Below are positions 44,808-53,624 of a DNA stretch of 64,000 nt, one piece after another (position 1 is the stretch's first letter; the number at the start of each line of letters is the position of its first letter). The notes under the pieces are model-generated. The model searched no databases, was not told where the DNA came from, and saw nothing but the letters and a program-made list of their open reading frames with translations. Source of the stretch: BOG-994 sp049514215 (GTDB lineage: Bacteria; Pseudomonadota; Gammaproteobacteria; Burkholderiales; Burkholderiaceae_D). The position numbers were made by a program, and so were the translations under genes. The stretch is from contig JBEKVI010000010.1 of NCBI GenBank assembly GCA_049514215.1, positions 1-64,000 on the forward strand. The letters are read 5' to 3'.

Positions 44808-46370
44808 TCACGACCAAGGGCCGCCCTTGCTGCACACGATGCCGTGCTTTGCCATGTAGGCGCTCAGGGCTTGAGCACTCCCTTGGGGGTCCGCCAGTCC
44901 GACATATCCGTCCGGACGCACAAGGTACAAGGCGTTGCGCCGTAGCCCCATACCGCTCATCGCCGATTGCCATGTGAAGGTGTAGAGAGGACAACACTGC
45001 TCTAAGCAAGCCGTGCGCAAGGCGGGCGTGGCCTCCCCGTAGACGTGGGCCTGCCAGCCAAGCCCGTCCAAACGTGAGAAGTTGTCTTTTCCATCGGCGC
45101 AGAACTCAACGTAGGGGAGGCGGTCACCGCCGCGGACCGAGCCGGCGCGTCCCGCATTGAGCTCGCAGCTCCGGTAGCTGACCTTGATTTGCGAGACCGT
45201 CCGAAAAAGAAAGCGACGCGGGGCTCTAAAGCGCAGTACACGCGAAAAGAGGATGGGCAGCAGTTTCAGGCGAATCACGCGCGCCACGGGCGTGCTGCTC
45301 GTCACCACCGTAAACGCCCGGTCGGTCGTCGAAACGAGACGCCTCGCAAACGCTATCCGCTCGGTTTCGTAGCTGTCAAGAAGCGAAAGATGACCGCGGG
45401 TCTGTAAAACGGAGGCCAGCTTCCAGGCCAGATTGACGGCGTCCCCGATGCCGGTATTCATACCTTGACCGCCCACTGGACTGTGAATGTGCGCGGCGTC
45501 GCCAAGAAGAAATGCATGACCTTTCTGGAACCGGGTCGCCACGCGATGGTGCACGCGGTACGTTGAAAACCAATTGACCTGACCGACTTGCAGATGCATC
45601 CAATCGAGGACGCGCCTGTTGACATCGTTCCACGCGAGGCCCTCGGAGGCGCCGGGCACGTCTTCCTTGAGGGCGCCTACGAGTCGAACATGTCCGTCTG
45701 CTTTTAAGGGGAACAGGGCAAGAAAATCCGTGCGGTCCAATCCCACGTGAAGCCCGCCGTCGACGGGGGGTCCTTGCGCTTGGACGTCGGCAACGTAGAA
45801 GACGTGCTGATAAGTGCCGCCCAGAAAGCCGATTTGGAGGCATTCGCGCACCGCGGAGTGCGCGCCATCGCAGCCTGCAATGTAGGCTGCATCGCAAAGC
45901 TCGATGCGCCCGTCGTGCCCTTTCAGGCGCGCGCGCACTCCTGCGTCCGTGTCTGTGAAATCGAGCAGCTCGATATGGCGTTCGACCGATAGGCCTCGCG
46001 AAGCCAGGGTCTCGATGAGGAGCGCTTCGTGCTCGTCCTGGGGATAGATGAGCGGAAATGGGTAGGGGCTTAATCCCTCACCGATGTTACGCAGCTCGGC
46101 CCGCGCGACTTTATTTCCGGAAGCCCAGAAGTTAAGCGTGTCCACCTCGCGTCCTGCGGCCAGCACTGCTTCGGCAAGACCGATTTGCCGGTAAAACTCG
46201 AGCGTTCTCGCCTGTACCGCAAGCGCTCTGGACGTCGCCGCCGAAACCGCTGTCTTGTCGATGATACGAACCCGTACGCCCAGTCGGATAAGCCAGAGCG
46301 CCAGTACCAGACCGGTCGGACCTGCGCCGACCACGAGTACCTCGGTCTTTCCCGTCGGCGAAGCGCCCAT
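44808..46370 (-). CDS. FAD-dependent aromatic monooxygenase (PheA/TfdB/MhpA-like)
   Basis: 520-residue class A flavoprotein hydroxylase. Rossmann GAGPTG (15-20), the NADPH/FAD DG motif IAGCDGAHSAVR (about 165-176) and the GD motif LLGDAAHIHSPVGGQGMNTG (about 292-311) are intact. The C-terminus is the thioredoxin-like domain of this group (LYLVRPDGYVGLAD). It hydroxylates phenols or similar aromatics with NAD(P)H and O2. No ring-cleavage genes are adjacent, so the substrate is unknown. Single gene between chrA and the cupredoxin pair. Confidence 0.92.
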   Translation of the reverse strand: MGASPTGKTEVLVVGAGPTGLVLALWLIRLGVRVRIIDKTAVSAATSRALAVQARTLEFYRQIGLAEAVLAAGREVDTLNFWASGNKVARAELRNIGEGLSPYPFPLIYPQDEHEALLIETLASRGLSVERHIELLDFTDTDAGVRARLKGHDGRIELCDAAYIAGCDGAHSAVRECLQIGFLGGTYQHVFYVADVQAQGPPVDGGLHVGLDRTDFLALFPLKADGHVRLVGALKEDVPGASEGLAWNDVNRRVLDWMHLQVGQVNWFSTYRVHHRVATRFQKGHAFLLGDAAHIHSPVGGQGMNTGIGDAVNLAWKLASVLQTRGHLSLLDSYETERIAFARRLVSTTDRAFTVVTSSTPVARVIRLKLLPILFSRVLRFRAPRRFLFRTVSQIKVSYRSCELNAGRAGSVRGGDRLPYVEFCADGKDNFSRLDGLGWQAHVYGEATPALRTACLEQCCPLYTFTWQSAMSGMGLRRNALYLVRPDGYVGLADPQGSAQALSAYMAKHGIVCSKGGPWS

Positions 46371-46619
46371 GCATTCAGTCTACCGCCATCGTCACCGCGC
46401 CGCCTATTCCCATAACGAGGGATCAAACAGATCACCCTAACCCACGCGGGGTGTAGGACGGTCGCGACACGTTGCCAAAGAGGGTCGTCTCGCCGGCCAC
46501 CGCGCTGCCACGGGACCGAAGATGCGACCTTCGTCGAGGCGGCTAGGGAATCGAGTGAGCCTACGAGCTCGTTCGCTTCCGTTCCCCGGGAGTCGTCCAA
46601 AGAACTGGGGGCCATTCGC

Positions 46620-47315
46620 CTACTGGTAGTTGCGGCCACTCTCCGAGGTCGGACGGCGCACGCGGATCGACGGCTTGAGAGTCACCGTCCAGTCGTGCAC
46701 CTCGTTTGCGTTTTCTTCGGCGGCCGTCACGACTCGCGTCGTCGCAGCCTCTGTACCGACCAGGTCGGGATGCCATACCCTCGCGCGGAAATCCTCACGG
46801 GGCAGTTCGGGAAGACGGGCGACTCCGTCATCCCCCGTCTGCGCGAAGTACGGACTCTCGGAAACGTAGACGTAAGCGATCATCCAATCGTGGATGTTGC
46901 ATCCCAGAACAACCACTCCCGGACGATCAAAGAGTACGGGATCGGCCGGACTTCCGGAGTACAGCGGCAGCTCGAAGGTCTTGGCCGGGGAAAAGGAATA
47001 GACGTGATGCCGGATATTGTCCTTGTTGGGAAAACGCACCATCGAGCCGACTTGGACCACCTTGACGTAGGGGACGAATTCCTTGTTGATCTGGTCGATG
47101 ATTTCCTCGTGCGCCTTCGAAAGTCCGGGCGCGCCCTTCGCCGGGACGGCCACGACCACGGCATCGCGCACGGGTTTGCCGTTTTGGTCGATGACACGAA
47201 CGATCAGAGCGGCTGCAGACGCTTGCATCGGCGTTGCGAGCCCAACCACAAGCGACGCCGCGATGACCCTTAGGAAACTCTGTCCCCACTGTGCCCTGGC
47301 CCCTCTAGAACGCAT
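46620..47315 (-). CDS. Exported cupredoxin-like protein ('methylamine utilization protein' type)
   Basis: 231 residues from ATG 47315 (GGAG six bases upstream; overlaps the preceding gene by 11 bp). A signal peptide ends near A-S-A-A. The cupredoxin domain (about 35-155) keeps a complete type-1 copper site: His103/104 (N-I-R-H-H), Cys139, His142 and Met145 (C-N-I-H-D-W-M). Proteins like this are annotated as methylamine utilization proteins, but no methylamine dehydrogenase genes are present. Likely a periplasmic electron carrier or copper protein working with the outer-membrane partner. Confidence 0.82.
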   Translation of the reverse strand: MRSRGARAQWGQSFLRVIAASLVVGLATPMQASAAALIVRVIDQNGKPVRDAVVVAVPAKGAPGLSKAHEEIIDQINKEFVPYVKVVQVGSMVRFPNKDNIRHHVYSFSPAKTFELPLYSGSPADPVLFDRPGVVVLGCNIHDWMIAYVYVSESPYFAQTGDDGVARLPELPREDFRARVWHPDLVGTEAATTRVVTAAEENANEVHDWTVTLKPSIRVRRPTSESGRNYQ

Positions 47316-48210
47316 AGGAGGCTCCAACGAAGGCTTGATTTCGGATGTAGCGCAAACCGCCGGTTTCCGCGCTGCTGTCATGGCGCAGACTCGCGTTCAC
47401 GGTCCAGCCGGGGGCCGCGAAGTACGTGTAGGTCGCGCTAAAGCCGCGCGTGAGAACGGGAATTCGCTCGACGAAGGCGTTCGGGCCAAAGACCGGGTTC
47501 GGTGCGATGGCGCGCGCTTGCTCGTCGTAGTCTTCCGAGTCGCCAAAATAGGTTACGGCCTCATCGCCGCGCCGTTGCTCGACGAACAAGGCGATCTGAC
47601 TTGCCGCGGGAAGATCAAGGCTCACCCCGAGCCGGGCGAATTGGGCGGTGCTGGCATAGACGTCGCCCGGAAGATCTTCATCGTACTGCGGCGAGTTATC
47701 CTGCGTACGGCGTTCGACCCCGACACTTCCACTCAGGCGCAAAGCATCCTCCACGCGTTGCGCGAGCCCGATCGCGGCCCGAAGAATCCAGCCGTCGCGC
47801 GCGCTGTCCGAATAGCTGCGATGCGATATATCCAGGTCAACAATAGCGACCGGCACGTCGCGACCGAGTCCAAACTTGTGCGAGAACTGAGCGCCTCCTC
47901 CGAGAGTGACTTCGTTTAGACCCTGATAGCGGTTGTAGACCGTTGTCTCGGCATACGCGTTCCACGTTGCATTAACGAGCTTGGAGAGATCGAGATCATC
48001 GGATACGGCCAGCTGCGCGTTCGCTCCTTGCGCCGCACGGACTGCACCGCCGCCAGCACCATTACTGACATTGCTATCAAAAAAGGCATTCCCGCTCACG
48101 TCGGTTTCGGCCGCTTGCAGTGCTTCGCAGCCAAGCAAGCCGACCACGAGACAAATCCGTGCCAGGGCAAAAGGCGAGGTTCGACGAGACGAGTCTTTCA
48201 TGAAGCGCAT
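47305..48210 (-). CDS. Outer-membrane beta-barrel protein paired with the cupredoxin
   Basis: 301 residues from ATG 48210 (ATG 48201 also possible). Signal peptide (ALARICLVVGLLG, ending A-L-Q-A-A). The rest alternates hydrophobic and polar residues in short strands with aromatic girdles and ends in Phe (G-A-S-Y-A-F), the usual barrel C-terminus. The gene overlaps the cupredoxin gene, so the two are coexpressed. Exact family not identified. Confidence 0.7.
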   Translation of the reverse strand: MRFMKDSSRRTSPFALARICLVVGLLGCEALQAAETDVSGNAFFDSNVSNGAGGGAVRAAQGANAQLAVSDDLDLSKLVNATWNAYAETTVYNRYQGLNEVTLGGGAQFSHKFGLGRDVPVAIVDLDISHRSYSDSARDGWILRAAIGLAQRVEDALRLSGSVGVERRTQDNSPQYDEDLPGDVYASTAQFARLGVSLDLPAASQIALFVEQRRGDEAVTYFGDSEDYDEQARAIAPNPVFGPNAFVERIPVLTRGFSATYTYFAAPGWTVNASLRHDSSAETGGLRYIRNQAFVGASYAF

Positions 48211-48527
48211 CGCGAAAGTGAGTCCCAAGGGGAATCGGGACGCCCCGGTTGGAGGGTTCCTAGAATCTTCTGTCCACAGACGGGATTGGCCATGATCTCG
48301 CTTTCGGTTATTTCCCGTACGGCCCCGTCGAAATTGGCTTGATCGCGTGCGGGGAGCCCCCCCCAAAAAGGCGCGAAAGCGCGTACCTGAAAGCATCCGG
48401 AGCAAAGAGACTTAACGTTCTGCCCGAGTAGCGCCTTTGGCGCTGCCAGATTGCCGGTTGCGGGAAGCTCGAGTCAATCACTCCTTGGGTCAGGTTCTGG
48501 ATCCGTCGGCCTCGTTTTGTAACGGGG
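48211..48527. other. Divergent intergenic region
   Basis: About 320 bp between the divergent barrel-protein and phospholipase D genes. If the phospholipase starts at 48756, the region is longer. No clear gene or repeat is seen. Confidence 0.4.
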
Positions 48528-50288
48528 ATGAAATCATCGCAGCCAGACGCCACGTCGGCGCGTCTTGCGCACCGACAGTCACGCCTGTCGGCAATCGGGC
48601 TAGGCACCGTATTGGTTGTCGAAACGCGCAGCCACCTTGACACCGTTGCGCTTTCGCATAATGGTTCCGGATTCATCGATTCGGAGGAAGCCATCGTCAA
48701 TCGCGTCAAACTCCGTTTCGGGCGCGCTGTCCGAGTCGGGCTTCGCCTGACGGCCATGATGTCGATCGCAGTATTGTTTGGCTGTGCATCGCTTCCGATG
48801 CATGTCACGCGAACGCCGAGTCAGGCCATGACCGCGGCACCCACGGACCGTCTCGTTCGCACCGCCAGGGCGAGCGCAGGCGACGGCGATTCTTTTCGCC
48901 CCTTGCCCAGCAGCGACTTTTCTATGGATGCGCGGCTCACGCTAGCGCACCTCGCCCAATCCTCACTGGATCTGCAGTACTACCTGATCCAAAACGACGT
49001 CACGGGTCGCTCTCTCATGCGCTCGGTACGCGATGCCGCGATGCGTGGAGTCCGAGTCCGAATCCTGGTCGATGATCTGTACACCGCCAGTTCAGACCGC
49101 ATGCTGCAGGGGTTATCAGCTTATCCCAATGTCGAGGTGCGGGTCTTTAATCCGTTTCCTGCGGGCCGTTCGTTTACGGCGACCCGCTTTCTATTCTCTG
49201 CATTTGATTTCGTCCGCATCAACCATCGAATGCACAACAAGCTCTTCATCGCCGACGGCGCGTTTGCAATTGCGGGTGGCCGCAATATCGCCGACGAATA
49301 CTTTTTTCGCAGCAAGGAAGGCAATTTTCTCGACTTTGACGTCCTGCTGGCCGGACCCTCGGTCGTCTCACTCGAACACTTCTTTGACGAATACTGGAAC
49401 AGTCGATGGTCGTATCCCCTAACGGCGCTAGAGCCGCCAAATGGGGACCTGGCGCGGGCACAAGCAGAGTTCGAAAACCTCACTGGCGCGGACCCTCCAT
49501 TGAGCCTACCAGGCAAGGACGACATCGACGCGTTCTCCGGATTTCATGCGCTAAGCGCAGACATCGAAACTCCCCCGATCACGCTGTTGCGTGGCGGCAT
49601 CCGGGTGTTCGCGGACAATCCGGAGAAGGTCTCAGGCCGCAGTGATTCGGGCGATGATCCAATGACCGTGACCGCGCAGGTCCTATCGGCCTTTGGGACG
49701 GCAAGAACTTCGCTCCTGCTGGTCTCGCCCTACTTTGTGCCCAGCGAAAATGCGGTAAGAGATATCGGTACATTGCGCTCTGAGGGCATCTCGGTAGACA
49801 TTGTCACCAATTCGATGGCAGCCAATGATGAGCCTTTCGTGAGTGCGGCTTACGCCCGGTACCGTCCGGCACTGCTGCGCATGGGAGTAGGGCTGTACGA
49901 GATCAGTTCGCCGGAGCTTAAGACATCGGAGCGCTTTCGCAGAGAACTCGGTTCAACCATCGGTCGGTCCCACGCAAAACTGGCAGTTATCGACGACAGG
50001 GTGGTCTTCGTAGGTTCGATGAATCTGGACTTGCGCTCGTCACGTCTGAACACCGAGGTCGGCTTACTCATCGATTCAACGGAGTTTGCCAATGGGGTCA
50101 CCAAGGTGGTCGCGATCGTGCGGGCCAATGGGTGTTACCGACTGCGGCTCGTAGAGCCCGGGGGGCATATCGAGTGGATCGGCGAGCAAGGGGATCATGA
50201 TGTCTACACGAGCGACCCGCAGGTCGACTTTGGGACACGAATCGAGCTCGACCTCTTAAGCCCCTTGATCCCGGGAGAACTCCTCTAA
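48528..50288 (+). CDS. Phospholipase D family lipoprotein
   Basis: 586 residues as drawn. Two HKD motifs are visible: H-N-K-L-F-I-A-D (His236, Lys238, Asp243) followed by GGRN, and S-H-A-K-L-A-V-I-D-D about 245 residues later followed by GSMNLDLRS. This is a cardiolipin-synthase/PLD-like enzyme. The lipobox L-F-G-C (Cys86), preceded by an Arg-rich and hydrophobic segment (64-85), indicates an outer-membrane lipoprotein, so the true start is probably near residue 58-77. No ordinary start codon gives a normal lipoprotein leader except ATG 48756, which leaves a very short one. The first 55 residues are doubtful. Confidence 0.85.
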   Translation: MKSSQPDATSARLAHRQSRLSAIGLGTVLVVETRSHLDTVALSHNGSGFIDSEEAIVNRVKLRFGRAVRVGLRLTAMMSIAVLFGCASLPMHVTRTPSQAMTAAPTDRLVRTARASAGDGDSFRPLPSSDFSMDARLTLAHLAQSSLDLQYYLIQNDVTGRSLMRSVRDAAMRGVRVRILVDDLYTASSDRMLQGLSAYPNVEVRVFNPFPAGRSFTATRFLFSAFDFVRINHRMHNKLFIADGAFAIAGGRNIADEYFFRSKEGNFLDFDVLLAGPSVVSLEHFFDEYWNSRWSYPLTALEPPNGDLARAQAEFENLTGADPPLSLPGKDDIDAFSGFHALSADIETPPITLLRGGIRVFADNPEKVSGRSDSGDDPMTVTAQVLSAFGTARTSLLLVSPYFVPSENAVRDIGTLRSEGISVDIVTNSMAANDEPFVSAAYARYRPALLRMGVGLYEISSPELKTSERFRRELGSTIGRSHAKLAVIDDRVVFVGSMNLDLRSSRLNTEVGLLIDSTEFANGVTKVVAIVRANGCYRLRLVEPGGHIEWIGEQGDHDVYTSDPQVDFGTRIELDLLSPLIPGELL

Positions 50289-50978
50289 TCGAGGGGATTC
50301 GCCCCTTGCTTCACTGCTTCGATCACTTAGTCTCAGACGTTAAGAAAGTGCTTCCTTGCGCACCGAGATGCTCGCAAGGCCAAGCCGCTTGGCTCATCCA
50401 AGAGGATGAGTCACCAAGGAAAGTGAGCGATAGGGGAGGGTTGGCAGTACAGCGAAAGGAATCTGGGCACGTCCTTTCCTGCTTGACGTCCGGCTGAAAT
50501 TCCGCTCGAGTCTTCGCCAACGGCCGACAGTCCTATGCGAGGCCATTGCGATCCCCTCGGGGATCAAATGACGCGAACGCCTCTCTGTAAGCCGGCCTGC
50601 GGCACACTCACGTGGTTGTGGGGTCAAGCGCTCCCGGACCTGTGGACTGCCTTTTTGGAAGGCGGAATTTTCACAAAACCTGTAAGACTGAATCAATAAA
50701 ACAACGTCCTCAAAATCTTGCTGATGAATCGAGGAGCGGTAGTAGGATTTCCCCGTGAATCTTCGTCCAGGACAGGGTCAAGGTGCCAGCACGCGTGTTC
50801 TCTTTTTTTCCGGTGGCACATGCGGGTCTTTGCCGCGCCGTGACTAGACATTATTGCCACTTGCCAAGGGCGCCCCGGACGGATCGCAATCCGTGCCTTG
50901 GCGCTCAAGCCTTCGGCGCATCCGCTACGACCAGGTGCTCCGGTCAAGGATCGCATCGCGCACCGTAGGCAACTAACC
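50289..50978. other. Long intergenic region with structured segment
   Basis: 690 bp between the phospholipase D gene and the REC-GGDEF-EAL gene, same direction. Short open frames have no motifs. It contains the alternative-pairing structure at 50380-50419 and a separate inverted repeat GAAAGGA-N11-TCCTTTC near 50455-50480. Confidence 0.5.
50380..50419 (+). ncRNA. Candidate switch-like RNA structure (alternative hairpins)
   Basis: CCAAGC-C-GCTTGG (50380-50392) is followed by CTCATCC-AAGA-GGATGAG (50393-50410) and then CCAAGG (50414-50419). The GCTTGG segment can pair either with the upstream CCAAGC or with the downstream CCAAG, extending the second stem; the two folds exclude each other. About 560 bp before the next gene and no T-run, so the role is unclear. 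Not matched to a known RNA family. Confidence 0.25.
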
Positions 50979-53615
50979 ATGAGCCCGCATCCTGAGGAAC
51001 CACTCGGTTCACTCCCGTCCGAGCCGAAAGCGCCCATTAAGGTCCTCATGGTCGAAGACGAGGCGGACGAGGCGGCACTTCTCGTCAGAGAGATTCGCAA
51101 AGGGGGATTAGACATCGATCCGATCCGCGTCGACAATCGAGCCGCGCTCGTGAAGGCACTGGCTGAATTCAACCCCGACGTGGTTCTATCGGATTATTCC
51201 CTGCCTGGTTTTGGCGGCATGGAAGCCCTCGAAATTGTTCGCTCCACCGTCCCGGAAACGCCACTGGTCTTCGTGTCGGGTACGATCGGCGAGGAGCGCG
51301 CGATCCAGGCCCTTACCTGCGGTGCAGCCGACTACGTGCTCAAGGACAACCGGGCGCGCCTGGTTCCAGCGCTTCGCCGCGCACTTCAGGAAGCGGCGGA
51401 GCGAAAAGCGCGACGGATCGCGACCCTGCGGCTTCAGGAGAGCGAACGACGGTTTCAGCTGTTCATGCACCACCTGCCAAGCGCGGTCACGATGGTCGAT
51501 GAAGTGGGCCGCATCGCGTATGCAAACTCTAGCGCGGAATCGATCTTTGGGACGCCAGGCCACTCCATTGTGGGGAGCAGCGTCCACGAGATCTACTCGG
51601 ACGATCACGCGAAGGTGTCTCTGGCCCGCGGCAAGCAAGCGATCAGTTCCCAAGCGGTGGTCTCCGATCTTGAAGCGGTCCGGACCTCTCGCGGTGTGCG
51701 ACAGTTTCATACCCACCGGTTCCCCCTACTCGACCACGAAGGCAATGTTGTTCTGGTCGGTACCATTGCGACCGATCTGACCGAAAACGTGCAGCAGCAG
51801 CAGGACATACGACGGCTTAGCCAATTCCATGCTCTTCGCAGCGCCATCAACGTGGCTATCGTTCGTGCCACGCATGAACGCGAACTCTTTGGGGAAGTCG
51901 CGCTTGCGGCCGTATCGGTGGGCGGATTTCGAGCCGCGGCCGTAGCGGTTCTTGGACGACGCCGTGAAAGGCTCGTCTTGGTGGCACGCCACGGTCTGGA
52001 TCAGCACCAGCTCAGCGAAATTCTCTCAGACCCCAGCGTTGCGGGACCCCGGGGTGCGATTGGCCGTGCGATTCGAACCAAGCACACGGAGATCGTCGAC
52101 AACGCCGAGGCTTTCTGGTCGGATAACTCAGAAAACCTGCCGACGTCCGGCGGCCAGGCGGGACTGGCCGTCGTTCCGCTGATCTCCGAGAATCGTGTCG
52201 TCGGTCTTCTGGGTCTGGCAACCGATGACATTGCCTCCTTGGACACGGCGCAGCGCAATCGCCTCGACGATCTCGGAGCTGACCTTTCGTTCGCGCTGAA
52301 CCATCTGGCCACCGAGCAACGGCTCCATTACGTCGTCGAATTTGACAGCTTGACCGGTGTATATAACCGGCAGCATTTCTTTGAGCGGCTTGCCGAGGCC
52401 ATGCGCCCCAAAGATGGCCGACATGAGCAGATCGCCGTCATCGCGATCGATCTTCAGCTCTTTCGCCACATCAATCAGGCATTTGGTCGTGGTGTCGGTG
52501 ATCAGGTTCTGCAAGAATTTGCCGCACGATTGCGTTCCCATTTCGGAGGCCCGTCGGCGATGGTGGCCCGCCTGGGTGGGGATCGGTTCGTCGTCGCCGT
52601 CCTGCGCGAGCAGGCATCGCATCTGGGCCGCTTTCTGGAGGCAACCGTGCTGCCCTCGATCTCCGAGCCGATCGTCGTGGGCACACGCTCCATACACGTC
52701 TCGGTCAAGTTCGGAATCGCCTTTTGCCCCGGCGATGGAACCGAAGCCGACACCGTCTTACGTAATGCGGAGACAGCGCTGCAGCGAGCCAAGGACACCG
52801 TCGAGAGCTACATGTTCTACTCGCCGGAGATGAGCACCCGCGTCGCGGCCCGGCTGCTCCTCGAAAGCCAGCTAAAGACGGCGCTATCGACGGGACAGTT
52901 TGTGCTCCACTATCAACCCAAGGTCCATCTGGTGACGCGAAAGTTGCTGGGTCTTGAAGCGCTCATCCGCTGGAACGACCCTAAGCGCGGGCTCATTTCA
53001 CCGGTCGAGTTCGTGCCTCTTCTGGAAGAAACTGGCATGATTGTCTCGGTCGGCGAGTGGGTTATCAAGCGCGTCATCCGCGATGTACGGCAATGGCGCG
53101 CGCGCGGATTCTCTGTCCCGCGGATTGCGGTCAACGTTTCTCAGCGTCAGGTGCATGAGAAGGACTTCGTCCAGAGCACGCTTAGGGCACTAGACGGCAT
53201 CAAAGGGATCGATCTCGAGGTCACCGAGAGCATCATCATGGAGGATTCCGACAGCAGCGTCGAAAAGCTGCGCGAACTGCGTCGCAGCGGAATCCGGATC
53301 GTAATGGACGATTTCGGTACCGGGTACTCGAGCCTGAGTCAGCTGGTGCGTCTTCCCCTGGACGCGTTGAAGATCGACCGGGCGTTCATTTCGGACATGA
53401 CAGAAATCGTGGAGGCGCGCGATGTCATTGCGACGATTATCTCTCTTGCCAACACACTGAAAATGGAGGTCATTGCCGAGGGTGTCGAAACCGAGGTTCA
53501 GGCCCAGATGATCCAGCATTTCGGCTGTAGCCATACCCAAGGCTTTCTGTTCGGTCGCCCACTTCCTGGCGAGCAAGTCGAAACTCGATTCGATATGCTT
53601 CCCGACAAGAGCTAA
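50979..53615 (+). CDS. Response-regulator bifunctional GGDEF/EAL protein (REC-PAS-GAF-GGDEF-EAL)
   Basis: 878 residues. Receiver domain (about 15-140; phospho-acceptor Asp72 in LSDYSLPG, Lys in VLKD), PAS (about 160-280), GAF (about 310-450), GGDEF (about 460-620) and EAL (about 630-870). The diguanylate cyclase site reads GGDRF instead of GG(D/E)EF, so that half may be a GTP-sensing or inactive domain. The phosphodiesterase site keeps EALIRW, NVSQRQ, EVTES, DDFGTGYSS, K-I-D and EGVET, and should hydrolyse c-di-GMP. The gene is followed after 9 bp by a histidine kinase gene, the likely phosphodonor. Confidence 0.92.
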   Translation: MSPHPEEPLGSLPSEPKAPIKVLMVEDEADEAALLVREIRKGGLDIDPIRVDNRAALVKALAEFNPDVVLSDYSLPGFGGMEALEIVRSTVPETPLVFVSGTIGEERAIQALTCGAADYVLKDNRARLVPALRRALQEAAERKARRIATLRLQESERRFQLFMHHLPSAVTMVDEVGRIAYANSSAESIFGTPGHSIVGSSVHEIYSDDHAKVSLARGKQAISSQAVVSDLEAVRTSRGVRQFHTHRFPLLDHEGNVVLVGTIATDLTENVQQQQDIRRLSQFHALRSAINVAIVRATHERELFGEVALAAVSVGGFRAAAVAVLGRRRERLVLVARHGLDQHQLSEILSDPSVAGPRGAIGRAIRTKHTEIVDNAEAFWSDNSENLPTSGGQAGLAVVPLISENRVVGLLGLATDDIASLDTAQRNRLDDLGADLSFALNHLATEQRLHYVVEFDSLTGVYNRQHFFERLAEAMRPKDGRHEQIAVIAIDLQLFRHINQAFGRGVGDQVLQEFAARLRSHFGGPSAMVARLGGDRFVVAVLREQASHLGRFLEATVLPSISEPIVVGTRSIHVSVKFGIAFCPGDGTEADTVLRNAETALQRAKDTVESYMFYSPEMSTRVAARLLLESQLKTALSTGQFVLHYQPKVHLVTRKLLGLEALIRWNDPKRGLISPVEFVPLLEETGMIVSVGEWVIKRVIRDVRQWRARGFSVPRIAVNVSQRQVHEKDFVQSTLRALDGIKGIDLEVTESIIMEDSDSSVEKLRELRRSGIRIVMDDFGTGYSSLSQLVRLPLDALKIDRAFISDMTEIVEARDVIATIISLANTLKMEVIAEGVETEVQAQMIQHFGCSHTQGFLFGRPLPGEQVETRFDMLPDKS

Positions 53616-53624
53616 GCTATCGGA

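Noticed and set aside
50306..50696. Small open frames on both strands after phospholipase D
   Set aside because: No motifs or ribosome-binding sites; the segment is better explained by RNA secondary structure.
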